From CBDULX01 sp048550535 (lineage in GTDB: Bacteria > Pseudomonadota > Gammaproteobacteria > SZUA-229): a DNA stretch of 8,456 bases. The notes under the pieces were generated by a model that worked only from the letters and a program-made list of their open reading frames with translations, did no database searches and was not told the DNA's origin. Numbering within the stretch: the first letter of the stretch is position 1; every line of letters starts with the position of its first letter. Below, in pieces: positions 1 to 7,437 of this stretch. Both the position numbers and the translations under genes were made by a program. The stretch covers positions 1 to 8,456 of the forward strand of contig JBLYYN010000122.1 of the NCBI GenBank assembly GCA_048550535.1, given 5' to 3'.

Positions 1-193
1 ATCCTGATCCTTGCCCCCCATCAGCAGCTGAGACATATCGAAACGGACGACTGCTTGTTACCCTTCGGATCATCTATCACTTCAAGTACTGTTAGAACCT
101 CTGGTAATTAGCGGCCGGGTTCGGTGATACACTAGATTCGGCCAGGGCCAGGACTGGAACAGAAAATATGTCGCATAACTGATATGATTTTAC
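1..193. other. Left edge without an assignable gene
   Basis: No complete gene is visible. On the plus strand frame 1 is open from the window edge to a TAG at 109-111 (36 codons). On the minus strand a frame opens at an ATG at 73-71 (starting MIRRVTSSRPF) and runs off the edge, and a second minus frame opens at an ATG at 36-34 (MSQLLMGGKDQD). None has a clear ribosome binding site and I recognise none of the peptides. Any of them could be the tip of a gene or mobile element lying outside the window, or chance. The base composition is more GC-rich up to about base 165 than in the AT-rich gene that follows. Confidence 0.4.
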
Positions 194-589
194 TTATTTT
201 AAATCTCTTAATCTGGCAACAATAACGGGCGAAAACAGAGCCGTAAGTTGCGTCAATATAAAAAAATTACCCTCCATAATATTAAACATCTGCAATATCT
301 GTTGGACACTCATAGAGCGTCCAAAATATCCAAATATAAACTCGAAGCTCAGCCCCAGCACAAACCACCCTAAGCCTATCAGCCAGTATTGATAAATGTC
401 CAGCCGCCCCAACCAGGGTAGAATAAAATAGATAATCAGAAAGATCAGTATTGACAAAAGCACTCCGCTGATCGGCAGAGACCACTCAATGGATAATAAA
501 ACATTAAGTATTTTCTCTCGAAACAAACCATTGATAATGGCAGCAGTCAGCATCAAAAACCAGATTAACAGTATCTTTAATACCATCAT
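194..589 (-). CDS. Small four-helix integral membrane protein, function unknown
   Basis: A 131-residue, very hydrophobic protein with four probable membrane helices at about residues 4-21, 37-58, 66-86 and 105-125. Polar residues sit at the helix edges: N20-G21 followed by R24-E25-K26 after helix 1, S41-G42 at the start of helix 2, an aromatic W-x-x-G-x-G-W stretch in helix 3 ending in F82-E83-F84, and a basic C-terminus (RLRDLK). The layout resembles uncharacterised small membrane proteins I have seen in many proteobacteria, but I cannot name a family with confidence. Two tandem ATG codons begin the frame; neither has a good Shine-Dalgarno sequence. It lies 137 bases downstream of the cation efflux gene on the same strand, in an AT-rich gap, so it may have its own promoter. 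No link to nitrate reduction is evident; a metal or lipid-envelope role would be speculation. Confidence 0.7.
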   Translation of the reverse strand: MMVLKILLIWFLMLTAAIINGLFREKILNVLLSIEWSLPISGVLLSILIFLIIYFILPWLGRLDIYQYWLIGLGWFVLGLSFEFIFGYFGRSMSVQQILQMFNIMEGNFFILTQLTALFSPVIVARLRDLK

Positions 590-726
590 TAGAGTGAGAA
601 CGTCAGATAATAGATTGTTGAAAATATAACAGAAAACGCTATTTATATTAGCCGTTTAATTTAATCACCCGACAAACAACGCTTAAATCAACACTACAAT
701 ATGGTCCAAAAATATCCAACATGCTA

Positions 727-1641
727 TTAGCCAGAATTATGAACTTCGATGGTGACATGTACCAGACCTAAATCCTGGGGTAGCAGCGATCGATAATGAT
801 CAGGGCTTTTCGATTCTGCGCTGATAATGACTATTTCTGCAGCATAAATACTCGGGCCAATAGACCATATATGTAAATCCGTAACACAGTTATCATGCTG
901 TTGTTCAAAAATATTCCGAACCTTCTCCTGCAACTCGTCAGCAGCCTGTTTATCCAGTAATACATCCGAACTTGCTTTTATTAAACCCAATGACCAACGC
1001 GACACAAGAATTGCCCCAACTATTCCCATTAATGGATCCATCCAGATCACACCATAATATTTAGCTGCGAGTAGAGCCACAATGGCCAGCACTGATGTCA
1101 GGGCATCAGCCAGTACGTGCAGGTAAGCGGATCGTAAATTATGGTCATGACCATGGTGATGATGCTCATGTTCGTGATGATGGTGTTCATGCCCCAGAAT
1201 CATCATCGATACACCATTCACCACCAGGCCTACAACAGCCACAAATATAGCCTGATTATAAATAATCTCTACCGGGTTGATGAGACGGGCAACACTTTCC
1301 CATGCCATTATAAGAGCAAAGACTGCAAGCAGGATCGCTCCAGAAAAACCACCCAGAGCGTTCACCTTACCGGTACCAAAACTGTAACGCTCATCATGGG
1401 CATATCTGCGGGCATAGATATAGGCAAACGCGGTAATTCCCAACGCCACCGTATGCGAAGCCATATGCAAACCATCGGCATACAAAGCCATTGAACCATA
1501 GACCAGACCGGCGACTATCTCTACTACCATCATGATGCCAGTAATGGCGATGACCATCAGGGTTCGAATTTCACCCTTTCTTTTCTGTTCCTGACCAAAG
1601 CTGTGTGAATGATTCAAGGACTCCAGCTTCTGTTGATTCAT
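727..1641 (-). CDS. dmeF: Cation diffusion facilitator, DmeF-type Co(II)/Ni(II) efflux transporter
   Basis: A 304-residue CDF-family antiporter that would export divalent metal from cytoplasm to periplasm in exchange for protons. The N-terminal HSHSFG and the following R-T-x-x-V-I-A segment match the DmeF branch rather than the zinc exporters ZitB/CzcD. Six membrane helices are expected between about residues 26 and 215. The transport site is visible as D56, H59 and H63 in helix 2 (ADGLHMASH) and H175/D179 in helix 5 (HVLAD). Between helices 4 and 5 lies a His-rich cytoplasmic loop (151-167, 12 His). Residues from about 225 to 304 form the CDF cytoplasmic domain, ending in HVTIEVH. The start is supported by AAGG five bases before the ATG. 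It follows the nap terminator, so it is probably a separate transcription unit. No DmeR-type repressor gene is adjacent. Metal specificity (Co, Ni, Fe, Zn) is inferred from family resemblance only. Confidence 0.87.
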   Translation of the reverse strand: MNQQKLESLNHSHSFGQEQKRKGEIRTLMVIAITGIMMVVEIVAGLVYGSMALYADGLHMASHTVALGITAFAYIYARRYAHDERYSFGTGKVNALGGFSGAILLAVFALIMAWESVARLINPVEIIYNQAIFVAVVGLVVNGVSMMILGHEHHHHEHEHHHHGHDHNLRSAYLHVLADALTSVLAIVALLAAKYYGVIWMDPLMGIVGAILVSRWSLGLIKASSDVLLDKQAADELQEKVRNIFEQQHDNCVTDLHIWSIGPSIYAAEIVIISAESKSPDHYRSLLPQDLGLVHVTIEVHNSG

Positions 1642-1659
1642 AATAGCCTTAATATTTTT

Positions 1660-1689
1660 AATATACGAAACACCGGGCTATTGTGACAT
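1660..1689 (-). promoter_or_regulatory. Candidate sigma-70 promoter for dmeF
   Basis: On the minus strand ATGTCA (1689-1684, four of six to TTGACA) is separated by 18 bases from TATATT (1665-1660, five of six to TATAAT). Transcription would start near 1653, giving a leader of about 12 bases that just includes the AAGG ribosome site at 1650-1647. The position, downstream of the nap terminator and immediately before the gene, fits independent expression. The short leader and the AT-rich setting make this tentative. No metal-regulator operator is obvious. Confidence 0.3.
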
Positions 1690-1743
1690 AAACCGGATCA
1701 ACAATAACTATAGAGAAATAAGGAAAATATCTGGATGTCCACT

Positions 1744-1767
1744 AAAAAGGGCACCCATTGGGTGCCC
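1744..1767 (-). terminator. Rho-independent terminator of the nap operon
   Basis: A perfect 8-bp inverted repeat GGGCACCC (1749-1756) and GGGTGCCC (1760-1767) around a 3-base loop. Read on the minus strand the hairpin is followed directly by five T residues (complement of 1748-1744). It begins 27 bases after the napC stop codon, so it marks the 3' end of the nap transcript and separates it from the efflux gene downstream. There is no T-run on the other side, so it works in one direction only. Confidence 0.92.
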
Positions 1768-1793
1768 CGGGAATTCATCAGAAAGTCTATTGA

Positions 1794-2393
1794 TTAGTGA
1801 CCGGCGCTACCGGTAACGACACTCGGATCGACCTCATACATCGCGGGCAATGAATGGGCAATGCCTTTATGGCAATCGATACAGGTCTGACCTTGTTCCA
1901 GCCCCTTGCTGTGGCCGTTCACCGCGCGACGCTGCTGCTCGGTAAAGTCCATCGATTCAAAATTGTGGCAGTTACGGCACTCCCTTGAATCCGTCGCTTT
2001 CATCGAGCGCCATACATTTTGTGCCAGTTTCAATCTTTTGGCTTCGAATTTTTCAGGGGTATCAACTGAACCCAGGGCTTTATGCAAAAGCTCATTACTG
2101 GCCTGGATTTTTCTCACCATTTTATGCACCCAGGGTTTTGGCACATGACAGTCCGGACATGTCGCCCTAACACCGGTACGGTTTGAATAATGGACCGTAT
2201 CCTTATATTCCTGAAACACGTTTTCTTCCATTTCATGACAGGTAATACAGAAAGCCTCTGTATTAGTGGCTTCCATCGCGGTATTAAAACCGCCCCAGAA
2301 AACAATCCCCACTACAAACCCGCCGATGAGAAGACTACCCAATGACGCGGCACTGGGACGCTTAAGCTTTTCTAATATCTCATTTATGCTCAT
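1794..2393 (-). CDS. napC: NapC, membrane-anchored tetraheme c-type cytochrome (quinol dehydrogenase)
   Basis: A 199-residue NapC/NirT-family cytochrome that oxidises membrane quinol and passes electrons to periplasmic NapB/NapA. One N-terminal membrane anchor (about residues 18-37) is followed by a periplasmic domain with four CxxCH heme sites: CITCH 49-53, CPDCH 79-83, CRNCH 139-143 and CIDCH 171-175. Length and heme number match E. coli NapC. The frame can begin at a GTG (2396-2394) directly followed by an ATG (2393-2391); I chose the ATG, with purine-rich GAGAGAAGAG just upstream as the likely ribosome site. The 34-base gap after napB is the widest in the operon and is AT-rich. It is the last gene before the terminator. 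The C-terminal tail after the last heme is short (about 24 residues) with a terminal GSAGH. Confidence 0.96.
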   Translation of the reverse strand: MSINEILEKLKRPSAASLGSLLIGGFVVGIVFWGGFNTAMEATNTEAFCITCHEMEENVFQEYKDTVHYSNRTGVRATCPDCHVPKPWVHKMVRKIQASNELLHKALGSVDTPEKFEAKRLKLAQNVWRSMKATDSRECRNCHNFESMDFTEQQRRAVNGHSKGLEQGQTCIDCHKGIAHSLPAMYEVDPSVVTGSAGH

Positions 2394-2427
2394 CACTCTT
2401 CTCTCTATATTTTTAACAACCAGTCAA

Positions 2428-2874
2428 TTATTTGTGAATAATTTTCAAAGGCTCAAAAGTATTCTCAACCAGTGGTGCGGCATCCGCCTGTGGTACATGA
2501 CACTGGGTACAGAAATAACGACGGGCCGCCACATTGGCCATGACATTATTTTCCCGGTCAGAAAAATGCGTCTGTGAAATTTTAGTGGCTCCGGCTTCCT
2601 TGTAATTCGCCCAACTATGACAGGTCAGGCATTTGTTAAACTTCATGTTTATTTTGTATCCCTTGATATGATGAGGAATCAACGGCGGCTGTTGCACGTA
2701 GTCACGCTCTATAGGGTCACGATCGCGAATGTTTTTCTTCGCTACAACAGTGTTTGACTGGTTATCCAGATCATTAACACCGCGCAATGATTGCACCTGA
2801 CCCGAATATGCCTGAGACATCGAGCCCAAAGCCCCTAAGCTCAGGACTATTCCCATTACCAGTGATTTTTTCAT
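2428..2874 (-). CDS. napB: NapB, periplasmic diheme cytochrome c subunit of nitrate reductase
   Basis: A 148-residue precursor of the small electron-transfer subunit that docks on NapA. It has a Sec signal peptide (KK at 2-3, hydrophobic 5-19, likely cleavage near the SQAYSG segment, 20-25). Two heme-binding motifs are present, CLTCH 82-86 and CTQCH 122-126. The second axial ligands expected for bis-histidine coordination are visible in the family motif PPLIPHHI (63-70) and as H103 in the QTHF segment. Length is typical. The ATG overlaps the napH stop codon as ATGA, and GAGAGG lies about eight bases upstream, so it should be translated both by coupling and from its own site. The order napH-napB-napC is as in E. 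coli. Confidence 0.96.
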   Translation of the reverse strand: MKKSLVMGIVLSLGALGSMSQAYSGQVQSLRGVNDLDNQSNTVVAKKNIRDRDPIERDYVQQPPLIPHHIKGYKINMKFNKCLTCHSWANYKEAGATKISQTHFSDRENNVMANVAARRYFCTQCHVPQADAAPLVENTFEPLKIIHK

Positions 2875-3770
2875 GGCAGGACCTCTCTCTGATGTGAAAC
2901 TTTAATTGAAATTTTATTATTGAAACGATGATCAAATTTGAAGACTTCTTTACCGCAAATATCGATACAACGTCCACAGTTAGTACAGTTAGATGACAGA
3001 ATCACCGAACCGATATTTTTTGCCTCGCCCTTGAGTGCAGGCATAATCACATGAGGTTCCGGGCAAACAGCGAAACACTCCATACAGTCATCACATTGAT
3101 TCCGCGCATAGGCATTCACTCGAAGCAGGCTGAATTTACCCAGCAAACTGTAGAATGCTCCCACCGGACAAAGATGACCGCACCAGGCCCGTTTACTGAC
3201 CAATGTATCGAACAGGAAAAGTGCCAGAATCATGACCCAGCCAAAACCCATTCCGAATACCAGAGCCCGATTAATCATAGACACCGGATTCACCAGCTCC
3301 CAGGCCAGGGTTCCGCTAAACAAAGCCAGCAATAGAGTCATCCCCAGAATCCAGTAACGCACTTGACGTGAATATTGCACACCGGATTTAATACCCAGCT
3401 TATTGCGTGACCATTCAGCCGCATCAGTGACCATATTAACTGGACACACCCATGAACAGTACATACGACCACCCAGTAACATATAGAAGGCCAGTACAAT
3501 CAAGGCACCAATAACTGCCGTGGTTTCCACCACATGACCGGCAAACAATGTCTGTAACAGCACATATGGATCAGTTAATGGCAGGGTTTCCAGGGTCAGG
3601 CTGGAGATCATATTGCCTTTGACGATCCAGATCCCAAACCACGGCCCAAGCAGAAACAGCGCCAGAAATCCAAGCTGCGACAGGCGCCGAAGCATTAACC
3701 ACTTGTGCGCCGTCAACCAGCCCTTGACTCGAATAGCTTCCTGACCCAGTGCTAATGCAGGCTTAACCAT
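2871..3770 (-). CDS. napH: NapH, membrane ferredoxin-type quinol dehydrogenase component
   Basis: A 299-residue integral membrane Fe-S protein that, with NapG, forms a quinol-oxidising route to the periplasmic reductase, distinct from NapC. Four membrane helices are expected at about 32-50, 82-99, 139-157 and 170-190. The two family CxxxCP motifs follow helices 2 and 4: C105-SWV-C109-P and C197-GHL-C201-P. The C-terminal domain carries two 4Fe-4S binding motifs, C226-x2-C229-x2-C232-x3-C236-P and C262-x2-C265-x2-C268-x3-C272. The second motif is followed by G rather than the usual P. Length is close to the roughly 290 residues usual for the family. The ATG shares one base with the napG TAA (TAATG), and the stop overlaps the napB start (ATGA), so the gene is coupled on both sides. 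Confidence 0.96.
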   Translation of the reverse strand: MVKPALALGQEAIRVKGWLTAHKWLMLRRLSQLGFLALFLLGPWFGIWIVKGNMISSLTLETLPLTDPYVLLQTLFAGHVVETTAVIGALIVLAFYMLLGGRMYCSWVCPVNMVTDAAEWSRNKLGIKSGVQYSRQVRYWILGMTLLLALFSGTLAWELVNPVSMINRALVFGMGFGWVMILALFLFDTLVSKRAWCGHLCPVGAFYSLLGKFSLLRVNAYARNQCDDCMECFAVCPEPHVIMPALKGEAKNIGSVILSSNCTNCGRCIDICGKEVFKFDHRFNNKISIKVSHQREVLP

Positions 3771-4630
3771 TATTTGTTAAACCCCTTATTCAGGGTATCC
3801 AGTGGATTACTGGAAAATGGTGTCTCGTCAGTAGCTTCACGAATAAGACCTTCACCTTCATAGTCATAACGGACCCCTTCCGGCAAGTTGTACTCATGTT
3901 TCTGGTCGGGCGTCACCAGACTGCCACCGGCTTCCTGTTTTTCTTTCCAGCCCAGCCGATAATGTTTACCCAGCTCGCCTTTTCCGAGCTTCATGGGTAA
4001 TATCTTGATGGCTGCTTCATCCAGAATACAGGAATGTTCGCACTTACCGCAGCCGGTACAGGCATCGGAATGCACCACAGGAATAATCAGCGCATGCTTG
4101 CCAGTGCGAGCATTATGCTGTCGATCCAGGGTGATCGCCTTACCCTGCACCGGGCAAACGTTGTAACACACTTCACAACGCAGACCCTGGAAGGCAATGC
4201 ATGCCTCCTGATCCACCAAAACCGCTAAACCCATACGGGAGTCATCGATTTTGGTAAGCTCAGGATCCAGAGCACCGGTAGGACAGGCCTTTACACAGGG
4301 TATGTCTTCACACATTTCGCAGGGCACCTGACGGGCCTCGAAATAAGGTGTACCCAGTGCCACGCTGTCGGACAATCCAGATAGTTTGAGGGTGTCATAG
4401 GGGCAATCTCGTACACACAAACCACAGCGAATGCAGGCGGCAAGAAAGTCTTTCTCCTCCCCTACACCCGGCGGCCGTAAAGCCTGGGCCGGCAAAGACA
4501 GGGACTGGCGCGAATATATGCCCAGTCCAAGTCCCAGCAAGGTCACGCCACCGGCGGTTCTGGCGATATTGGCCAGAAATTTACGCCGACTTTGTTTCCC
4601 CGGAGCCTGTTTGTCTGTATCTGATGCCAC
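3770..4630 (-). CDS. napG: NapG, periplasmic ferredoxin-type protein of the NapGH quinol dehydrogenase
   Basis: A 286-residue Tat-exported protein with four 4Fe-4S clusters, which relays electrons from NapH toward the NapAB complex. The twin-arginine motif is S14-R15-R16-K-F18-L19, followed by a hydrophobic stretch (about 23-38). Sixteen cluster cysteines are visible in four sets: C66/69/72/76, C104/107/112/116, C144/152/155/159 and C191/194/197/201. The C-terminal part (about 215-286) lacks cysteine and is rich in charged residues. The reading frame starts with GTG, six bases after the napA stop; AAGGTG lies nine bases before it, overlapping the end of napA, and no ATG occurs before the Tat motif. 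The weak start could lower NapG output relative to NapA. Length is modestly above the E. coli protein (about 230), mostly because of the longer tail. Confidence 0.95.
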   Translation of the reverse strand: MASDTDKQAPGKQSRRKFLANIARTAGGVTLLGLGLGIYSRQSLSLPAQALRPPGVGEEKDFLAACIRCGLCVRDCPYDTLKLSGLSDSVALGTPYFEARQVPCEMCEDIPCVKACPTGALDPELTKIDDSRMGLAVLVDQEACIAFQGLRCEVCYNVCPVQGKAITLDRQHNARTGKHALIIPVVHSDACTGCGKCEHSCILDEAAIKILPMKLGKGELGKHYRLGWKEKQEAGGSLVTPDQKHEYNLPEGVRYDYEGEGLIREATDETPFSSNPLDTLNKGFNK

Positions 4631-4636
4631 TGACGT

Positions 4637-7174
4637 TTACACCTTAACGATCTTCACCGCACACTTCTTATAATCCGTTTCTTTCGATAACGGATCGGTG
4701 GCATCCAGGGTGACCTTGTTGATCAGACGACCCGCATCGAACCAGGGCACGAACACCAGTCCTTCTGGAGGACGGTTACGGCCACGGGTCTCGACCTGAG
4801 CCTCAACCTCACCACGACGGCTGATCACTTTGGCCGACATACCCCGGCGCAAGCCACGTTTCTCTGCGTCTTTCGGGTGCATGTAGATCAGGGCATCGGG
4901 CACCGCACGATAGAGTTCGGGCACGCGACGGGTCATGGAACCGGAATGCCAGTGCTCCAGTACACGACCGGTAGACAACCACATATCGTATTCGTCATCC
5001 GGGCTTTCAGCGGCAGGCTCATAGGGCGCGGTAATGATATTGGCGCGACCATCAGGCCTACCATAAAATTTGAAGCCTTCACCCGCTTTAACATAGGGAT
5101 CATAACCTTCGGAATAACGCCACAGGGTTTCCTTACCATTCACTACCGGCCAGCGTAAACCACGGACCTTATGGTAAGTTTCGAACTCAGCCTGTTCATG
5201 ACCTTTCTTCGGCCCTTCCAGCTGGAAGCGACGATATTCCTCGAACAGACCTTTCTGGGCATAGAAACCGAAATCATCCATTTCCTGATTCTCGTATTCA
5301 TTACCACGATCATCTTTAACAATCTGTTTAGGGAATTTATCCACCTGACCATTAGCAAAAAGTACCTGGAACAGGGTCTTGCCTTTATACTCAGGTTTTT
5401 TCGCCAGCAGATCTGCCGACCAGACTTCTTCTACCTTGAAGCGTTTAGAGAACTCCATCAGCTGCCACAGGTCTGATTTGGCTTCGCCTGGAGCACTCAC
5501 CTGCTGACGCCAGAACTGGGTACGGCGTTCGGCATTACCATAGGCGCCTTCTTTTTCCGTCCACATCGCCGTGGGCAAAATCAGATCAGCAGCCATTGCT
5601 GTTACCGTTGGGTAGGGGTCAGACACCACGATGAAATTATCCGGGTTACGATAACCGGGATAAACTTCTTCATTAATATTAGCCGCCGCCTGCATGTTGT
5701 TATTACACATCACCCAGTAAGCATTCAGCTTGCCGTCTTTCAACATGCGGTTTTGCAACACGGCATGGTAACCTGGTTTACCCGGTACAGTACCTTCCGG
5801 CAGCTTCCAGATTTTTTCTGCAAAATCACGATGTGGTTTTTTCGCCACCACATAGTCGGCAGGTAGACGATGAGAAAAAGTGCCCACTTCACGGGCCGTA
5901 CCACAGGCCGATGGTTGACCGGTTAATGAGAAAGGACCATTGCCGGGTTGTGAGATTTTACCCGTCAACAAATGTACGTTATACATCAGGCCATTGGCCC
6001 AGACACCTCGAGTATGCTGGTTGAAGCCCATGGTCCACAGCGAAGTAATTTTTTTCTTCGGATCCGCATACAGCTTGGCCAGGCGCAACAGGTTTTCTTC
6101 TGGTACACCACTCAATTTAGAAGTGTACTCGAGGGTATAAGACTCAACGGACTTGGCATATTCTTCGAAACTGATTTTACTCAGCTTGCCACCGGTGCCG
6201 GTTTTCTTCTTCTCCAGCTCATGCTCAGGACGCAAGCCATAACCAATATCGGTTGGGGTCTTGGTGAAGTTCACATGTTTATCCAGGAAGGTCTTGTTAT
6301 AAGCCTTGTTCTGGATGATGTAATTGGCGATGTAGTTCAGAATAGCCAGGTCGGTTTGTGGCACAAACACCATACCGTTATCGGCCAGATCAAAACTACG
6401 ATGCTCAAAGGTAGACAGTACATGTACTTCACAGCCCGGTTTGGTCAACCGCGTGTCCGTAATACGGGTCCACAGAATGGGGTGCATTTCCGCCATATTA
6501 GAACCCCAAAGCACAAAGGCATCACCATGCTCCAGGTCGTCATAACACCCCATGGGTTCATCGGCACCAAAAGCCCGAATAAACCCACCCACGGCAGAGG
6601 CCATACAATGGCGAGCGTTGGGGTCGATATGGTTGGAACGGAAACCGGCTTTATACAGTTTGGATGCGGCATAGCCTTCCCAGATGGTCCACTGGCCGGA
6701 ACCGAACATCCCCACCCGTGAGGTGAGTTGATCGGCAGGCTTGCCCTTGTTCTCTTGCATACTCTGGTTAATGGCGGCTTTAAATTTTTCAGCCATGACA
6801 TCAAAGGCCTCGTCCCAGGACACTTCCTCGAACTCACCTTCTTTATCATATTTGCCATTGGTTTTTCGCAGCAGCGGTTGGGTTAATCGATCTTTACCGT
6901 ACATGATCTTGGACAGGAAATAGCCCTTGATACAGTTGAGGCCTCGATTCACGGGGGCATCAGGATCTCCCTGGGTAGCCACCACTTTGCCATCCCGTGT
7001 GCCGACCAGAACACTGCACCCGGTACCACAAAAACGGCAGGCCGCTTTATCCCAGCGAATATTATCGCTAGCCTGAGCCATAGCGTCTTTTATGCCTGGT
7101 ATGGTTACACCAGCCACGGCCGCAGTAGCTGCTATTGCATTGTTTTTTACGAAGTCACGCCGTGTCAATTTCAT
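4637..7174 (-). CDS. napA: NapA, catalytic subunit of periplasmic nitrate reductase
   Basis: An 845-residue molybdoenzyme that reduces nitrate to nitrite with two electrons supplied through NapB. A Tat signal is present: T4-R5-R6-D-F8-V9-K10, hydrophobic core 12-25, likely cleavage after AMA (33) or AQA (35). The 4Fe-4S cluster is bound by C46-x2-C49-x3-C53 and C81, with the conserved lysine K83 just after it for electron transfer to the cofactor. The Mo ligand is C190 in the NARHCMASAV segment. The C-terminal region (about 715-845) is the molybdopterin dinucleotide-binding domain. Length is slightly above the 828 of E. coli NapA. The ATG overlaps the napD stop (ATGA), with GGGGAG about eight bases upstream. 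Cys ligation and the Tat signal distinguish it from the closely related cytoplasmic assimilatory NasA and from formate dehydrogenases, which use selenocysteine or cysteine in a different context. Confidence 0.98.
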   Translation of the reverse strand: MKLTRRDFVKNNAIAATAAVAGVTIPGIKDAMAQASDNIRWDKAACRFCGTGCSVLVGTRDGKVVATQGDPDAPVNRGLNCIKGYFLSKIMYGKDRLTQPLLRKTNGKYDKEGEFEEVSWDEAFDVMAEKFKAAINQSMQENKGKPADQLTSRVGMFGSGQWTIWEGYAASKLYKAGFRSNHIDPNARHCMASAVGGFIRAFGADEPMGCYDDLEHGDAFVLWGSNMAEMHPILWTRITDTRLTKPGCEVHVLSTFEHRSFDLADNGMVFVPQTDLAILNYIANYIIQNKAYNKTFLDKHVNFTKTPTDIGYGLRPEHELEKKKTGTGGKLSKISFEEYAKSVESYTLEYTSKLSGVPEENLLRLAKLYADPKKKITSLWTMGFNQHTRGVWANGLMYNVHLLTGKISQPGNGPFSLTGQPSACGTAREVGTFSHRLPADYVVAKKPHRDFAEKIWKLPEGTVPGKPGYHAVLQNRMLKDGKLNAYWVMCNNNMQAAANINEEVYPGYRNPDNFIVVSDPYPTVTAMAADLILPTAMWTEKEGAYGNAERRTQFWRQQVSAPGEAKSDLWQLMEFSKRFKVEEVWSADLLAKKPEYKGKTLFQVLFANGQVDKFPKQIVKDDRGNEYENQEMDDFGFYAQKGLFEEYRRFQLEGPKKGHEQAEFETYHKVRGLRWPVVNGKETLWRYSEGYDPYVKAGEGFKFYGRPDGRANIITAPYEPAAESPDDEYDMWLSTGRVLEHWHSGSMTRRVPELYRAVPDALIYMHPKDAEKRGLRRGMSAKVISRRGEVEAQVETRGRNRPPEGLVFVPWFDAGRLINKVTLDATDPLSKETDYKKCAVKIVKV

Positions 7175-7437
7175 GCTGACATCTCCCCTTCGGTAGCTAA
7201 ATCTTCACTATGTTGATAAATCATGGATGCCGATAACACACCGTTTACATTAGTAAAACCGGTTATGGTATCTGCAACAAATCGTCTGCTTTCACTTTCC
7301 ACTGTCACCACCAGCTTTCCCTGGTCGGTTGCACTATGTATTTCCACCCCTGAAATTTCTTCCAGTTGGGCTTTTACCTGATCGACATGGTCAAGTTTCG
7401 CATGGACCAGGACGCCACAGATATTAAAATTAGTCAT
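7171..7437 (-). CDS. napD: NapD, chaperone for the NapA Tat signal peptide
   Basis: A small cytoplasmic protein of 88 residues that binds the NapA twin-arginine signal and holds back export until the Mo cofactor is inserted. It begins MTNFNICGVLVHAK, the typical NapD opening with the I-x-G-V/L-V-x-A strand, and has the ferredoxin-like beta-alpha-beta layout with the central G-V-E-I-H and G-K-L-V-V-T-V-E strands. The open frame extends 23 codons further upstream inside napF, but I place the start at the ATG at 7437-7435. That ATG is preceded by AGGAG at eight bases, gives the usual length (87 in E. coli) and shares one base with the napF stop (TAATG). The upstream extension is Cys-rich and is out-of-frame napF sequence. 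The stop overlaps the napA ATG. Confidence 0.94.
   Translation of the reverse strand: MTNFNICGVLVHAKLDHVDQVKAQLEEISGVEIHSATDQGKLVVTVESESRRFVADTITGFTNVNGVLSASMIYQHSEDLATEGEMSA

Noticed and set aside
1141..1494. A plus-strand frame beginning with a Met-rich stretch (MVMTMVMMLMF)
   Set aside because: This is the antisense reading of the His codons in the metal-binding loop of the CDF transporter; CAT/CAC codons read in reverse give ATG/GTG. It is an artefact of the His-rich loop.
5972..6721. A 249-codon plus-strand open frame inside napA
   Set aside because: It lies wholly antisense to napA, whose product is unmistakable there, has no ribosome site or recognisable domain, and its composition mirrors the codons of the opposite strand.
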